Assembly (NCBI GenBank): GCA_944548615.1
Contig: OX155976.1
Span: forward strand, 7,707,822-7,771,821
Reading direction: 5' to 3'
Origin: Micropterix aruncella
Taxonomy: Eukaryota; Arthropoda; Insecta; Lepidoptera; Micropterigidae
DNA: 64,000 nucleotides
The position numbers and the translations under genes are program-made. Below the pieces are notes generated by a model. The model saw only the letters and a list, made by a program, of their open reading frames with translations, searched no databases and was not told where the DNA came from. Every line of letters begins with the position of its first letter. Position 1 is the stretch's first letter. Positions 27,258-41,201 of the stretch are shown one piece after another.

Positions 27258-28113
27258 TATATTACAATCAGTGTGTAGGCCAACACACTTAATGAAGAAC
27301 CTCTATCTATTAAGCTCGGAGAGACTGTTCTGAAGCAAGTGGACAAATTCAAATACCTTGGTAGCACTGTAACAGCAAAATGTGACCTTGACTCTGAACT
27401 GAACGGGAGGATAGAAGCTGCTTCTGCAGCTTTCGGTAAACTCCGTAGCAAAGTCTTCAGCTCACACGACATCAAGCTGGGAACAAAAGTGTCTGTCTAC
27501 ACAGCGATCATCCTCCCAAACCTCCTCTACTCGTTAGAGACATGGTGCCCGTACCGAAAGCACATTCGCGCACTTGACAAATTCCACCTTCGATGCCTAC
27601 GCGACTTAATGAACATCAAGTGGTTGGACCGTGTGAGGAATACGGAAGTTCTTCGACGTGCTAAAGTCAGCGGATTAGGAGCATACATGATGCGACGACA
27701 GCTGAGATGGTGCGGACATGTCTCCCGTATGCCTGATGAGAGAGTGGCAAAGCGTATCTTTTACTCTGAACTAAAGAACGGCAAGCGGAAACAAGGCGGC
27801 CAGCTCCTCAGATACAAGGATGCTCGGAAGAGGCATATGAAAAGGTGCAACATTGAGCCCTCTCAGTGGGAGAGTAAAGCGAAAGATCGCCCAGGATGGA
27901 GACTGCTAGTGCAGGGCAATGTAGATGACTTTGAAAAGAAAAGGCTGCTCGACATAGATGCCAAGCGTGACGAGCTAAAGGCCTGACCACCGGCGGCCAT
28001 AACGTATAATTACGTCGATGGTGTCTTGACTTGCACCAAATGTGCACGCACATTCCAAGCCAAGATCGGCTACATCAGTCACCTGAGGGCGCATCAGCAA
28101 AACCCCCAACCAT
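27258..28113 (+). mobile_element. RTE-like LINE C-terminus with C2H2 zinc finger
   Basis: Long frame with [70 protein letters not shown], then [13 protein letters not shown] and WES.A.DRPGWR blocks, up to a TGA at 27984-27986. In the same frame the coding continues [19 protein letters not shown] and [12 protein letters not shown] to the TAA at 28111-28113. The spacing C-x2-C-x12-H-x3-H is a complete C2H2 finger, so the TGA is probably a mutated CGA and the finger is the true C-terminus. The RT catalytic part is missing. Confidence 0.85.
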
Positions 28114-28235
28114 AAGAGAAAAAAAAATTACAATTAAGTTATAGAATCTATAATGCAGTCGCTATGGCGGAACAAGGCTAGGAGGATATATATATTACAT
28201 CTCAACGAATTGGAGTGTAATGTTGATTCGTTAAA

Positions 28236-28918
28236 TCTTATATATAAAAATGAATCGCCGTGTGTTAGTCTCGCAAGATCTCGAAAATGACTCGACCGAT
28301 TTGAATTATTATTTTTTTGTTTCGTTTGCCTTGATTTAGGGGTGGTTTACAAAAAAAAAATATTTAGGAAAAATTAAAAGAAACAACTGAAAACCGAAAA
28401 AATCAAAATTGGTCATTTTGGGAAATGGGCCACATAGATGACGTTCGCGGCGATCCTATTGTTTGACAGCTGCGCCATCCATAACTGTTATTCATTCCGT
28501 GCGATTGTGTAAAGTTTCAAAAAGTCAAAAAGTCGAAAAGTCGAAAAAGTCTAAAAAGTCGAAAGAGTCGATAAAGTAAAATAAGTCAAAAAAATACAAA
28601 AAGTCGAAAACGCCGAAAAAGTCGAAAAAGTCGGAAAAGTCGAAAATGTCAAAAAGTCGAAAAAGTCCGAAAAGTCGAAAAAGTCGGACAAGTCGAAAAA
28701 ACAGTTATATTTCATCATTTAAATTAAATACATTGAATTTATTTTAATTACAAGCGACTTTCATTTAATCACCAAACGAAACTCAAACCGTACATGATTC
28801 GGCCATATTAGAGATTTCAATGAATTGGATTTGGAAGGTTGATTAGGATCAATAAGCGCTTATGAAGAGTTACAATCAAATTAATTTTAGGCGGTACGAA
28901 GTTCACCGGGTCATCTAG
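28236..28918 (+). mobile_element. Non-autonomous Helitron 1
   Basis: 5' end A|TCTTATATATAAAAATGAAT and 3' end CACCGGGTCATCTAG|T: the TC...CTAG ends and A/T insertion site of Helitrons. 683 bp, no Rep/helicase coding. A near-identical inverted copy is at 32384-33058. Confidence 0.85.
28515..28705 (+). repeat. (AAAAAGTCG)n-type minisatellite in Helitron 1
   Basis: Variable 8-10 bp units of AAAAGTCGAA. The copy at 32600-32770 holds a differently arranged array, so the array expands and contracts within the Helitron. Confidence 0.85.
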
Positions 28919-28934
28919 TAAATAAATAAATGTC

Positions 28935-29075
28935 ATCCCGAGTGAGAATAGCCCGAATTAAGTTCCACCATAATATCGCTACTGCACCCAGGATTGGCTC
29001 CCGACGAGGGGACTAATTAACTGTCAACATTTAAAAAAATCTATACGCGTTCAATTACGGTAGCCAGTTCTCTCA
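28935..29075. repeat. Single unit of the 118-bp tandem repeat
   Basis: AATAGCCCG, AAGTTCCACCATAA, GCACCCAGGATTGG and CCGACGAGGGGAC match the array at 21497-21860. Confidence 0.75.
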
Positions 29076-29129
29076 TATTTTCAGAGCATTTTAATAAAAG
29101 CCTGTTTGTAAATAAACTGCTAGTTTAAA

Positions 29130-29505
29130 AAAAAAAACACTAAAAACACGCTTTTATAAATGCAAACACGACTATGATACGATATTCCATCATGGAATGC
29201 AAGTGTCTATCTTCCGGCTTTTACATCAGACCTTGAAACCTAATCGTGGTCAAAGTTCATTCCAAGACTTTTCTAACAAGTCCAAACACAGCTATGATAC
29301 GAGGTTCCATCATGAAGTTCCAGTTGATATCTTCCGACTCCATCATCAGATCAGTTCGACAGTACCATATTATTGTATTGTCATCAGAACCACACACACC
29401 TGCCAATTTTCATGACGCTACGATCCTTGGAAGATGGTTAAATTAGTTACCTTAGATTCCATTACATAGTTACATACAGGTCGACCTAATAAAAGCGTGT
29501 TAAAA
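29130..29505 (-). mobile_element. T repeat, copy 2
   Basis: Minus-oriented copy between AAAAACACGCTTTTATAAAT and ATAAAAGCGTGTTAAAA, inserted directly before the RNase H LINE fragment. Confidence 0.8.
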
Positions 29506-30160
29506 TGCATAATACTATTTATGTTCCATACGGAAAAGGCAATAAGGTGACACTGAAATGGATCAAGGGACACAGTAACTCAAGAGGAAACGATGCTGCG
29601 GATGAACTAGCCCGTAAAAGCTCAGACACACCGGCATACGGACCCGAACCTATCGTGCCCCTACCCTACTCGCACATAAACAACCAACTTGACAACCACT
29701 ACAAACAACTACATCAAACACACTGGCAGGAGATAGACACCTGCAGACAAACCAAAGAAATAGTAGTGGAATACAACCACAAACTTACCAAAACCCTTCT
29801 AAGGACAAAAAGGCCCCAACTACGCAAACTAGTGGGACTGATAACAGGACACAACACACTAAACAAACACCTCTTCAACATGGGCGGAACGAATAGCCCT
29901 ATGTGCAGAGCATGCATGGAGGCGGAAGAAACCACAAAACACATTCTGCTAGATTGTAAACAGGTAGAAGTATACAGGACAAAACACCTTGGGACTCCAG
30001 GCACCCTGCGCGAGGCAGCAGGAAACCTGAAAGCCCTGCTGGCTTTCGTCGAGGAGCTGGGGTGGGTGGAATAGCGCTACCCCCGTTACACGCAAAATAG
30101 GCACACTGGATGTCGACTTGCGGAGGAACGCCCAGTACAACTAACTAACTAACTAACTAT
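29506..30160 (+). mobile_element. RNase H LINE (R1/LOA/I-like) C-terminus with (AACT)n tail
   Basis: Open to a stop at 30072-30074. Reads the RNase H C-terminal motif KWIKGHSNSRGNDAADELAR, then LVGLITGHNTLNKHLFNMG and the zinc knuckle CRACMEAEETTKHILLDC. The first RNase H catalytic residues are absent; the T repeat lies where they should be. The 3' UTR ends in AACTAACTAACTAACT near 30150. The coding part has no frameshift. Confidence 0.85.
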
Positions 30161-30855
<695 letters not shown>

Positions 30856-31148
30856 TATAAGTACTTATTACAATGGTTACGACTAATTATACCAAACAAG
30901 TTCAAGGATCAAACATAAACAGTTCAGAGAAACCGTCACATCGTGTTTGGCACCTGCCTAAAACTCATCTAACTAGGTCAACTAAGGCCTGTATCTAGAT
31001 GAGCTAATTACAATGCGTATAATGACAATGATAAGCACGTCATATCAGGTAACTACATATAACTAAACAGAATATTTACTAGCTATAATATCTATAAATA
31101 TATATAATATTAGATAAATATACACAAACATACATAAATATATAAACA

Positions 31149-31540
<392 letters not shown>

Positions 31541-31554
31541 ACATACATAACCTT

Positions 31555-32383
<829 letters not shown>

Positions 32384-33058
32384 CTAGATGACCCGGTGAA
32401 CTTCGTACCATCTAAAATTGATTTGATTGTAACTCTTCATAAGCGTTTATTGATCCTAATCAACCTTCCAAATCTAATTCATTGAAATCTATTATATGGC
32501 CGAATCATGTACGGTTTGAGTTCCGTTTGGTGATAAAATGAAAGTCGTTTGTAATTAAAATAAATTAAATGTATTTAATTTACATGATGAAATATAAATG
32601 CTTTTTCGACTTTTTCGACTTTTTTGCATTTTTCGACTTTTTGGACTTTTTTGACTTTTTGACATTTTCGACTTTTCCCACTTTTTTGACTTTTTCGACG
32701 TTTTCGACTTTCTAGACTTTTTGACTTTGACTAAATTTTGACTTTTTTGAATTGACTTTTTCGACTTTTTGAAATTTTACACAATCGTTCGGAATGAATA
32801 ACAGTTATGGATGGCGCAGCTGTCAAACAATAGGATCGCCGCGAACGCCATCTATTGAAAGTGGCCCATTTCCCAAAATGACCAATTTCGATTTTTTCGA
32901 TTTTCAGTTGTTTCTTTTAATTTTTCCTAAATATTTTTTTTTTGTAAACCACCCCTGAATCAAGGCAAACAAAACAAAAAAAAAATAATTCAAATCGGTC
33001 GAGTCATTTTCGAGATCTTGCGAGACTAACGCACGGCGATTCATTTTTATATATAAGA
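32384..33058 (-). mobile_element. Non-autonomous Helitron 2
   Basis: Minus copy of Helitron 1. CTAG at 32384-32387 preceded by A, followed by ATGACCCGGTGAACTTCG; the 5' end TCTTATATATAAAAATGAAT is at 33058. An AAG triplet expansion (33056-33070) lies at the 5' flank. Contains the GTCGAAAAA minisatellite. Confidence 0.85.
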
Positions 33059-33160
33059 AGAAGAAGAAGATTATTTTTTCATTTAAAACTCAACCATTCG
33101 AGCGCGTTGAATTAGCATGTACTCCTCCGGTATGCGGAGTTATAAAATGTAGGAACAGAG

Positions 33161-34130
33161 TTGCGCATATTGCGCGCTCCCTTGCACTTACGGGTCTTAT
33201 GGCGAGCGTATTATAACCCTAATGGCTCAGGTTCTAACATGTTTTGCTCATACGATGTAAGGTTTAAGGTGGTAGCGGAGGTATACGCCATTATTGAATG
33301 TGCGTATATCAACCTCCATAAGAACTACGCCAACCACCGTATCTATATCCACTCGGATAGCAAGGCAGCTCTTATGGCACTAGCCTCGAATACCATTAAT
33401 TCAAATCTAGTGCAAAACTGCGTATCACTACTGAATTCCCTGGGCGAAAAGAACAGGGTAATTCTAAGATGGGTTCCCGGCCATGCAGGAATCGAGGGAA
33501 ATGAAAAAGCCGACGATCTTGCTAAGACGGGAGCAAAGGGAACGTTATACGGCCCTGAACTTTGCTGTGGCGTACCAAAAAGCCTTGCAAACCTAATTCT
33601 CAAACAAATATGTTTAGAACAATCCGTCAACCACTGGAACAACACGCCAGGGTTGAATCAATCCAAAGCGCTAATTAAGGCCTACGACCCTAAAACGGCC
33701 CGTGAGGCTTTATCGCTAAATAGGAACAATCTACGCATACTGGTGAGGGCGCTCACGGGGCATTGTGGCCTCAACAAACACATGTACAACCTCAAGCTCC
33801 GAGACACAAAAATGTGCAGGTTCTGCCAAGGGGCAGAGGAAACTCCCCAGCACCTCATGTGTGAGTGTGGCCCGCTGATGCGTAAAAGATACATCCACTT
33901 GGGTGGTCATTACCTCTAACCTGAGGAGATAAAACAATCTGGCGCCAAAAGCCTGTTGCAATTCTTAAATGACACGAGGCTTAACGCAGAACTATAGTAG
34001 GTGGCGAACACAATAGATATGCGATAGTCGCAGTGTTACAAGGGGCATCAAGACATTAGAAAAGTCCCACACAACAAATTAAAACAAAATAGGGTGGTAG
34101 TCCTCTTTAATCATTATCATCATGGATGAT
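33161..34130 (+). mobile_element. RNase H LINE (R1/LOA/I-like) C-terminus and 3' UTR
   Basis: RNase H residues are visible as VVAEVYAIIECAY (catalytic Glu region), IYIHSDSKAALMAL (Asp) and LRWVPGHAGIEGNEKADDLA (His, Asp). LVRALTGHCGLNKHMYNL and the knuckle CRFCQGAEETPQHLMCEC follow. The first Asp motif is replaced by foreign sequence. The frame stops at 33917-33919, but the same frame continues PEEIKQSGAKSLLQFLNDTR to a TAG at 33994-33996, so the TAA is probably a GAA-to-TAA nonsense change. The 3' UTR has GTCGCAGTGTTACAAG and ends in ATC repeats near 34125. Confidence 0.85.
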
Positions 34131-34412
34131 AAAAGTACGAGAATCAGAACCAAATAACGGGCTTCCGTGGTGATTTGCATTATACGATCTATAGATCGCT
34201 TGCAGCCCCGGGTGTTATTATAGCATTATTGTGAACGAAACCACACAATTGCTCTGTGCAGCCTTGCTCTTACGCAGGATGTGCGTAATTACATGGGTGG
34301 ATAGATTCACAAACCATGCGCAGAGCAGAGTAGGCAACTATTCCGTGGCATTGCCGATGACGGCAAAGGTTGATATGTTCTTTACTCCTCGGACGATCTG
34401 TGCGAAGCAACA
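34131..34412. other. Unrecognised interval
   Basis: No repeat or protein similarity noted. Confidence 0.4.
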
Positions 34413-34451
34413 GGGGTGTCAAACACAACGAGCGAACGCGTTACCCTAGGG

Positions 34452-34905
34452 CAGTGGTTCTCAAACTTATTTCGTCTAATTTAAAATCAATTATTTTTCA
34501 GCGCTCCCCATTTTTTTTTTACTTTACAACATCTTAAAAACCACAATGACATTCATTACTTTAATTCTAAACGAGACTTTTTTACCAGTGGGAGCAATTA
34601 AAACGCAACTTATATTATATAATAATATTAAGAGAACGTTTTATTTAAATTAAAACGAATATAATCAATTTACATTTTAAAACTAACCTAATATGAAGGA
34701 TGAATCTGATGATTTTTAACAAGTTTGTTGATATCAGGTTCGCATTTACTAAAAAACAGCCGCAAGTCGCCGCGTTCGGTAACAAGCAAACGATTTCTCT
34801 TTTTAGTAAGCAGTTTTTTTCTGTGCCCCTTACCGCCCCCCCCCCTCCCCGTCTAGGCTCCCAGCGCCCACGACGGGGCGTTATCGCCTACTTTGAGAAC
34901 AACTG
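34452..34905. mobile_element. Non-autonomous hAT element
   Basis: Ends CAGTGGTTCTCAAACTT and inverted CAGTTGTTCTCAAAG, with flanks CCCTAGGG (34444-34451) and CCCTAAGG (34906-34913), an 8-bp target duplication with one change. Confidence 0.8.
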
Positions 34906-35013
34906 CCCTAAGGAGTCTTCACGGCATCAGGTCGTTCTGTCTCCCAGAGAATGAATGTGAAAGAATTAACGGACAAAAGTCAATCCATTCTAACTAAACC
35001 GACAACCCGTAAG

Positions 35014-35212
35014 GGGTCCGGCACACTGGTCCGACGTACGCAACGTGCGCAATGCATGATGATATCTGGCCCTTGAATTTGAATGAAAACAGACACACTT
35101 ATGCTACGCAACGTTGCGTGGAATAAATGTGTCTGCTTCCATCTAAATCCAAGGGCCAGATGTTATAATGCGTTGCGTACGTTGCGTACGTAGACCCAGT
35201 GCGTCGGATCCT
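35014..35212. mobile_element. Palindromic MITE
   Basis: Left end GGGTCCGGCACACTGGTC..CGTACGCAACG; right end is its near-complement CGTACGTAGACC..GTGCGTCGGATCC. TCTGGCCCTTG lies on one arm and CAAGGGCCAGA on the other. Nearly the whole 199 bp is self-complementary. Confidence 0.75.
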
Positions 35213-35439
35213 TAAGAGTCCAACGTCTTACCGAGAGCACCCAGCGGTCCGATTTCCATATTTGGGCGGATTTCCCTATCCTCCAGTCTGGTCACAGATT
35301 CGAAGTCGCTTGCGCAGCCTCTATATACCTGATGCTAGCGGTAATTTGTTATTCGAGTCGTTTCAACCAACGGTTCAACTTAACTCAGAAGAGTGACTAA
35401 CCTGGAAAGGACTCTGTGAATCCTGTCACGGATGTGTGC

Positions 35440-35890
35440 GATCGGATCTAATCTGAAAGAACACTTCGGGCAGTACTTGGCGGTTTGCGCATCGTCCGGC
35501 GTTTGCCAATCGACTGTGCACTCCGGCTAATATCGACGGTATTTGGAAGCGTACGTTTCCTAAGCAGAAAGGGTGGTTGTTGACCTGATGTCAGCAACCT
35601 TTGAAACTATCCGCTGGCAACCCGATCACGATACTAACGCGCAAAGGGCACCACAGTCCGCGATAATTTCGAACTGAATTACCGATATCAGGCATAGGTT
35701 GCGCAAGCGACTTTGAATATGTGATCAGACTGGAAGACGGATAAATCCGACCAAATCTGCTAGTGAGGGCGTGAGGTCGGCCCGCTGGGTTTACTTCCCA
35801 GCGCCTAGCGGTAAGGCGTTGGACTCTCACGCCTGTTGGCGTAGTTAGAAGGTGGTCTGTGTTGACCCTAAGTCTCTGCGTTCCCTCCAT
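35440..35890 (+). mobile_element. Family G, subfamily b, diverged copy
   Basis: GGCGGTTTGCGCATCGTCCG, TTTCCTAAGCAGAAAGGGTG, GTCCGCGATAATTTCGAACT and GCGGTAAGGCGTTGGACTCT follow in sense order on the plus strand. The 3' hairpin is not recognisable. Confidence 0.65.
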
Positions 35891-35939
35891 GAAAGTGTGA
35901 GAGTGGCCACCCTTCACTTGACTCCAATTGATTGTGAGC

Positions 35940-36494
35940 GAAGGGTGGTTCTCATCGGGAATTTTCTCCGTTATTGAAAGTCGTTGTAGTTGAAGTTGAA
36001 GTATTTATTCAGAAGGTCTGTAGTAGGTTGCCAGTCCATAACGCCTTGTTTGATATTTCGCCGGTGTGTAGGTAGTGTGGGCGCGAGGTGAAGTCGTGGT
36101 TGTGTAGCCGAAGTGTGAAGCGCCGCGATAGATTCTAAGATAATGATGATCGCGTATACTATGCGTGGTTCGTTGACTCGAAGGTAGTAAAGAGCGCGAG
36201 TACTTGTTAATGCGCGGTTACTGTCCGCTAGGGAATGATAAAATATGTGTCGAATGTACTGCTTTTTATATGGTATGTAATGATGCAATAGTTATGAGTG
36301 GGGTGAGAAATAAATGTGTCAATTAGTATTGATCAGAAGAAATGACATTAGTCATCGTTTGACTGTGCATAAAATGCCGAATTTAGTTGGAAATCAATTG
36401 CAGCTGGCTCGTGTATATTCGAGCTTGTTTGCGATTTCGATTCTATAGAAATTACTTTTTTGTTGTGGGTATGTTGGACCGAGTCTCCAACAAA
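35940..36494 (-). mobile_element. LTR-like block
   Basis: The minus strand begins TGTTGGAGACTCGGTCCAAC, has a TATA-like CATATAAAAAGCAG (plus about 36256-36270) and an AATAAATACTT signal (plus about 35998-36008). The distances suit U3/R/U5. The proximal border is unclear and no target duplication was found. Confidence 0.45.
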
Positions 36495-36661
36495 AGAAAG
36501 AATGACCTAATAATGTTATATCGTAATAACTCCCTGTGGTGGCTGGGAGTTAGTAGTTGACAATTCTAAAGTTTATTGGCGATGCTATATCAGCGACGTA
36601 TTTGCCCTCTTGCAAACTTTTATAACACTATTTGCAATACGTGACTTAATCTTCTTTTTAT

Positions 36662-36990
36662 GAGTATTAGGACCTAATCAAATATTTTTACACGAATGCC
36701 CAACAAAAAAGGAGTGTCATATGCTCAGGATTCATCTACGTATGTTTTCCGTTTCTTTATTCCACCATAACATCTAAACGCTTGAATCTAATCAAATGTA
36801 TTAGGACCTAATCAAATGTTTTTACACGACTGCCCAACAAAATAGGATTGTAATATGTTCAGGGTTCATCTATGTATGTTTCTCGGTTCTTTATTCCACC
36901 ATAACTTCTAAACGCTCGAACCGATTTCGAAGTGTGTGATATTGTTAGAATCGTTGTCATCCCGAGGGTCATAGAGTATATTGACTGTCT
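36662..36990 (+). repeat. Repeat N, tandem pair
   Basis: Two copies of about 135 bp, each starting AGGACCTAATCAAAT, containing AATGCCC/GACTGCCCAACAAAA and TTCTTTATTCCACCATAAC. The second copy continues to GTCATCCCGAGGGTCATAGA. Confidence 0.8.
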
Positions 36991-37015
36991 AAATATCAAG
37001 TAAGTAATTGTCTAA

Positions 37016-37676
37016 ATGTCCAAATGTTTGTAACGCACCTTAAGTCCATTACATGCGATCAACAAATGCATCGATTTCCAGTGAAAGCCACAGACACGAT
37101 TCAGCTATTATTTTGACTCGTGCAGCTTGAATCAGCAAGATAAAACAATACTTTTACTCGGAATATTTTTTGTTTGCTTATTCACGGCCTATATAAACTG
37201 GCGAAAAAGCAACCAAATTATCATTCCCCGAGTGATCACCTTCCCCCAAGGTTGCGTGCGACGGCATTCGGCACTATCTCTCGCGAGTTACGTCAACGAA
37301 TCCGGCTCCTTGGTTTCCTTTCCTCGTTCTCCCTGAGTCTCGAAGCATCAGCCTGTAATCGCACAGACTCGAGCCGTGCCCAGTACAAGATACTAAGGAG
37401 CACACGCACAATCCTCATCCACTACTCCCACATAACCTCCGTCGCGCAACCCTCGCGTCTCGATAAAGTAATTCGCGCATCTATAGGCACACTCGCGTCA
37501 ACGTAAACTATTCGGCAAGCATTATAACTGGCAGTATTCAAATCTTCGATCAATAAATTCCTTCTACTTCATTCAAAACCGCCTTTGGATACGGAGATAC
37601 TCGCGAGTTGATACCACGACCTCACACCGAACAACCTGGAGTCTTGTGAGGGGTGGTCCCTCACATGTCCAAATGT
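37016..37676 (+). mobile_element. Promoter-bearing LTR-like insertion flanked by a 12-bp repeat
   Basis: Element 37028-37664 with TATATAAA at 37190-37197 and AATAAA at 37552-37557. TG...CA termini can be placed at 37029 and 37665 (TGTAACGCACC to CCCTCACA), as in a solo LTR. However, it is flanked by ATGTCCAAATGT at 37016-37027 and 37665-37676, longer than LTR target duplications. It ends in a perfect hairpin GTGAGGG-GTGGT-CCCTCAC (37646-37664). GC content is above the surroundings. Solo LTR is the simplest reading. Confidence 0.55.
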
Positions 37677-38277
37677 CTATAAATTTAGAGTCAAATGAAA
37701 GGTCTGATTGAGTAAATTCTGGAAATATACATCTATCTTCATGGATAAATTCATAAACCACAAATATTTCATAAAAAACAGTCATGAAAATAATTATAAT
37801 TACAATAGTACACCTTCTGTAACAGCATTCGTGTTTTTTATTCTGATTAATACATTTACACGTTTTTCTATATCTAGTGCCGCCACATAAAACGACTTAT
37901 CAACTTTTTCCACAGTTACTAATGCCACATGTGACGCGCGAAGGTCCAGCGAAATCATACCGCTCACGCATCATTCATATACATTTCCCATAAATGACAC
38001 GCTTCGATGCCCGCAGGAACTTGCAACCAATCAATGTCGTTTGAATTTTAACCAATTAAGCAAATTAATAGATAAATCTGTATTTATTATATCATTACCC
38101 TTTGTGGTGTACGAACGTACCTACTTACTATGCATGGCTGTACCAGAGTAACAGGTTATCAATTTTATTTAATTTTTATTTTATTTTATTCTGGAACCAA
38201 ACAGAAATACATACAATGTAATAAAAACGTATTTAAATGTGTCAAAAATCCATTAATGTGATTCCGAATATATAAGA
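37677..38277. other. Unrecognised interval with possible LINE tail
   Basis: 38160-38200 (TTTATTTTATTTTATT) may be a minus-strand LINE tail. Otherwise nothing recognised. Confidence 0.4.
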
Positions 38278-38926
38278 CTAGCTGACCTGTGCCCACTTCG
38301 TTGGGCGGTAAAACTTTTTACTTGTGATGAAATTATGAGTGTGGTTTGGTTAGTTCTGATTGCTATGATTTATTTCCTGACTGCCAAAAGAAGGGTTATA
38401 TTTTTACTGCATATGTATGTATGTATTTGCATGCCAATTTGACTATATTACCGATAGTTGTGAGTGTCTTCTTGTGAGTTTCTTATTTGTGAGTGCCTTA
38501 TCTCTTAAACCATTTATGCAGTAAAAGTGAAATTTTATACAGTAAAAGGGAAAAGTCTTTTGTTTTAAACACTTTAGACGATAAATTTCCTTATTTTGAT
38601 AATAATTCATAATAGTTGATAATATGACCAATAAACATGACCTAACGATTTAAATTATTTTTTTAATTTGAAATACTACTTTTGTGACTTAAATAATATA
38701 AAAGTTAGACATATGCTGTCGAAACGTTTTCGTTCGACCGTTTTTTCCGACTTACTTTGGAAATCCGACTACCACGGAAAAGTCTTTTCATTTTTTGGAT
38801 TAATATATACACTCACAAATAATGTGGCTTTATATTGGTAAAAGAATTTTCAAAATCGGTTCAGTATATCCAGAGATTACTTCCTACAACATCACAAACT
38901 TTACCTCTTTATAATATTAGTATAGA
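38278..38926 (-). mobile_element. Non-autonomous Helitron 3
   Basis: 3' end at 38278: A|CTAGCTGACC, then a hairpin with arms GCCCA and TGGGC (GCCCACTTCGTTGGGC on plus). 5' end TCTATACTAATATTATAAAG at 38926, flanked by T on plus. Canonical Helitron ends; no coding. Confidence 0.85.
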
Positions 38927-39465
38927 TAGACGACACGGTCGCGGTTCCATACCTATGTCGTATTATCCTTTAACTATTTATGCAGTAAAAGGGAAAAGTC
39001 TTTTGTTTTAAACACTTGAGACGATAAATTTATTTATTTTGATAATAATTCATAATTGTCAAAAATATGAAAAATAAACATGACCTAACGATTTAAATTA
39101 TTTTTTTAATTAGAAAAACTACTTTTTGTGACTTAAATATAAAAGTTAGTCATATGCTGTCGCTGACTTTTTTGTAGGCATTATCAAGCTCTACAACTTT
39201 TCTCTAGAATTTAGTGATATTTATCTCTCTTCGTTAAGGCAGCGTTAGTTAGAAACGTTTTCGTTCGACCGTTTTTTACGACTTACTTTGGAAATCCGAC
39301 TACCACGAAAAAGTCTTTTCATTTTTCGGATTAATATATAGCCTATAACACTCACAAATAATGTGGCTTTCTATTGGTAAAAGAATTTTCAAAATCGGTT
39401 CAGTAGATCCAGAGATTACTTCCTACAACGTCACAAACTTTACCTCTTTATAATATTAGTATAGA
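38927..39465 (-). mobile_element. Second Helitron unit in tandem, 3' end missing
   Basis: Repeats most of Helitron 3 (AACTATTTATGCAGTAAAAG to the 5' end TCTATACTAATATTATAAAG at 39465). Where the CTAG hairpin end should be it has GACGACACGGTCGCGG. Confidence 0.85.
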
Positions 39466-39679
39466 TATACAAAATGAACGCAATATAATTTTATATCTTT
39501 CCCGCTTGAGAATGGGGGAGTCAGGGTGGGAAAAGAGGTTAAAGGAAGAGACGAAATAGATAAAAAAAATATTATGTAATGTATATAAATACATTTACAT
39601 TTAATTTTAGGTATGATATAAAGGTATTATAATGAATATACTTGAGATGAAATTATATCCATGAACTAAATTAAATGAA

Positions 39680-40310
<631 letters not shown>

Positions 40311-40429
40311 TCTCTGATTTTCATTCAGGTGCCTTCTTTTCAGATATTAACTATTACGAGTATGTCTATCTCGATTTTAGCATTGATTCTATATGGTATT
40401 AGACAGCTCAACTTGTATTAGATAGATAC

Positions 40430-40502
40430 ACAGTAGAACTATTGTTCTATTGTCAGTAGAACTATTGCACAGTAGAACTATTGTGACTATTGTCAATAGT
40501 CT
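40430..40502. repeat. Short tandem repeat CAGTAGAACTATTG
   Basis: Three imperfect units. Confidence 0.8.
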
Positions 40503-40550
40503 TTTATTCATCCAAAATTGCAAATACTGTTGGATTTTGGTTGCACATTT

Positions 40551-40985
40551 TAAGGCGATATGAAACCTGGGAACGACCATATATCTGAGGAATTTTAGTT
40601 TTATGAGTTTTTTGAAAAATATGAGCACTAATTTAAAAATGTTTCTAAGTGAATCCCTCAATAAGGAACCAATTAAAAATTTGGACTCAAAAAAGTTGCT
40701 CATTGCCTTGGATATTAAGGCTTTAAACTGACTTCGAAAACGTTCAGGCGCGTTTACTCCTACAATGTAAGCGGTGAGTGTGTTTTATTAAAATGTCAAT
40801 TTATTGACTGGTTAATTGTCTAGAGCAGCACTTAGCCACATTTTTATTTAGGCCCTAAATTAATTACAATTAATTAAAACGTGAGAGCGCACTGAGAGTT
40901 ACGCTAAATATGCTTTGCCATTAACACCCTTATACCACCACTGCGTAAAGATAGTTATTCTGTGCTAGCGCTGCGATTGACCGTT
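40551..40985 (+). repeat. Repeat M, copy 2
   Basis: Closely matches 20385-20835 over its length, with small indels (for example a missing ATGGC near 40930). Confidence 0.85.
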
Positions 40986-41127
40986 TAGTATGCGTCTGGT
41001 TCCCGGCGCTAGCGGACGTGGAATCTGCGCTTGAAGCTTTGTCAACGCTGGTTTTTATTGGTCGAACCCTACAAAATTGACCCTAATTTATATTAAAAAT
41101 TATTTTACGTAGACCATATCGCCATAT

Positions 41128-41201
41128 TTCCTTAGTGGGATGGCGATATGGTCGTAGACCACGTCTACGACCTACGACCATATCGCCATCCCACTAAGGA
41201 A
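41128..41201. repeat. 30-bp inverted repeat at the LINE 5' junction
   Basis: 41128-41157 (TTCCTTAGTGGGATGGCGAT...) is the exact complement of 41172-41201. The right arm belongs to the LINE; the left is an inverted duplicate at its truncation point. Confidence 0.85.

Larger units (their letters stand above)
34413..35430 (-). mobile_element. Family G, diverged copy carrying two nested MITEs
   Basis: The 3' end at 34413 is decayed (GTCAAACACAACGAGCGAAC). CGTTCTGTCTCCCAGAGAAT, AGAGTCCAACGTCTTACCG and ACAGATTCGAAGTCGCTTGC follow in family order, separated by the hAT MITE (34452-34905) and a palindromic MITE (35014-35212). Confidence 0.7.

Noticed and set aside
28515..28705. CRISPR-like array
   Set aside because: Units are 8-10 bp without spacers and lie inside a Helitron; this is a minisatellite.
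34700..34954. Plus-strand ORF crossing 34905
   Set aside because: Crosses the right terminus and target duplication of a hAT MITE, so it cannot be a real gene.
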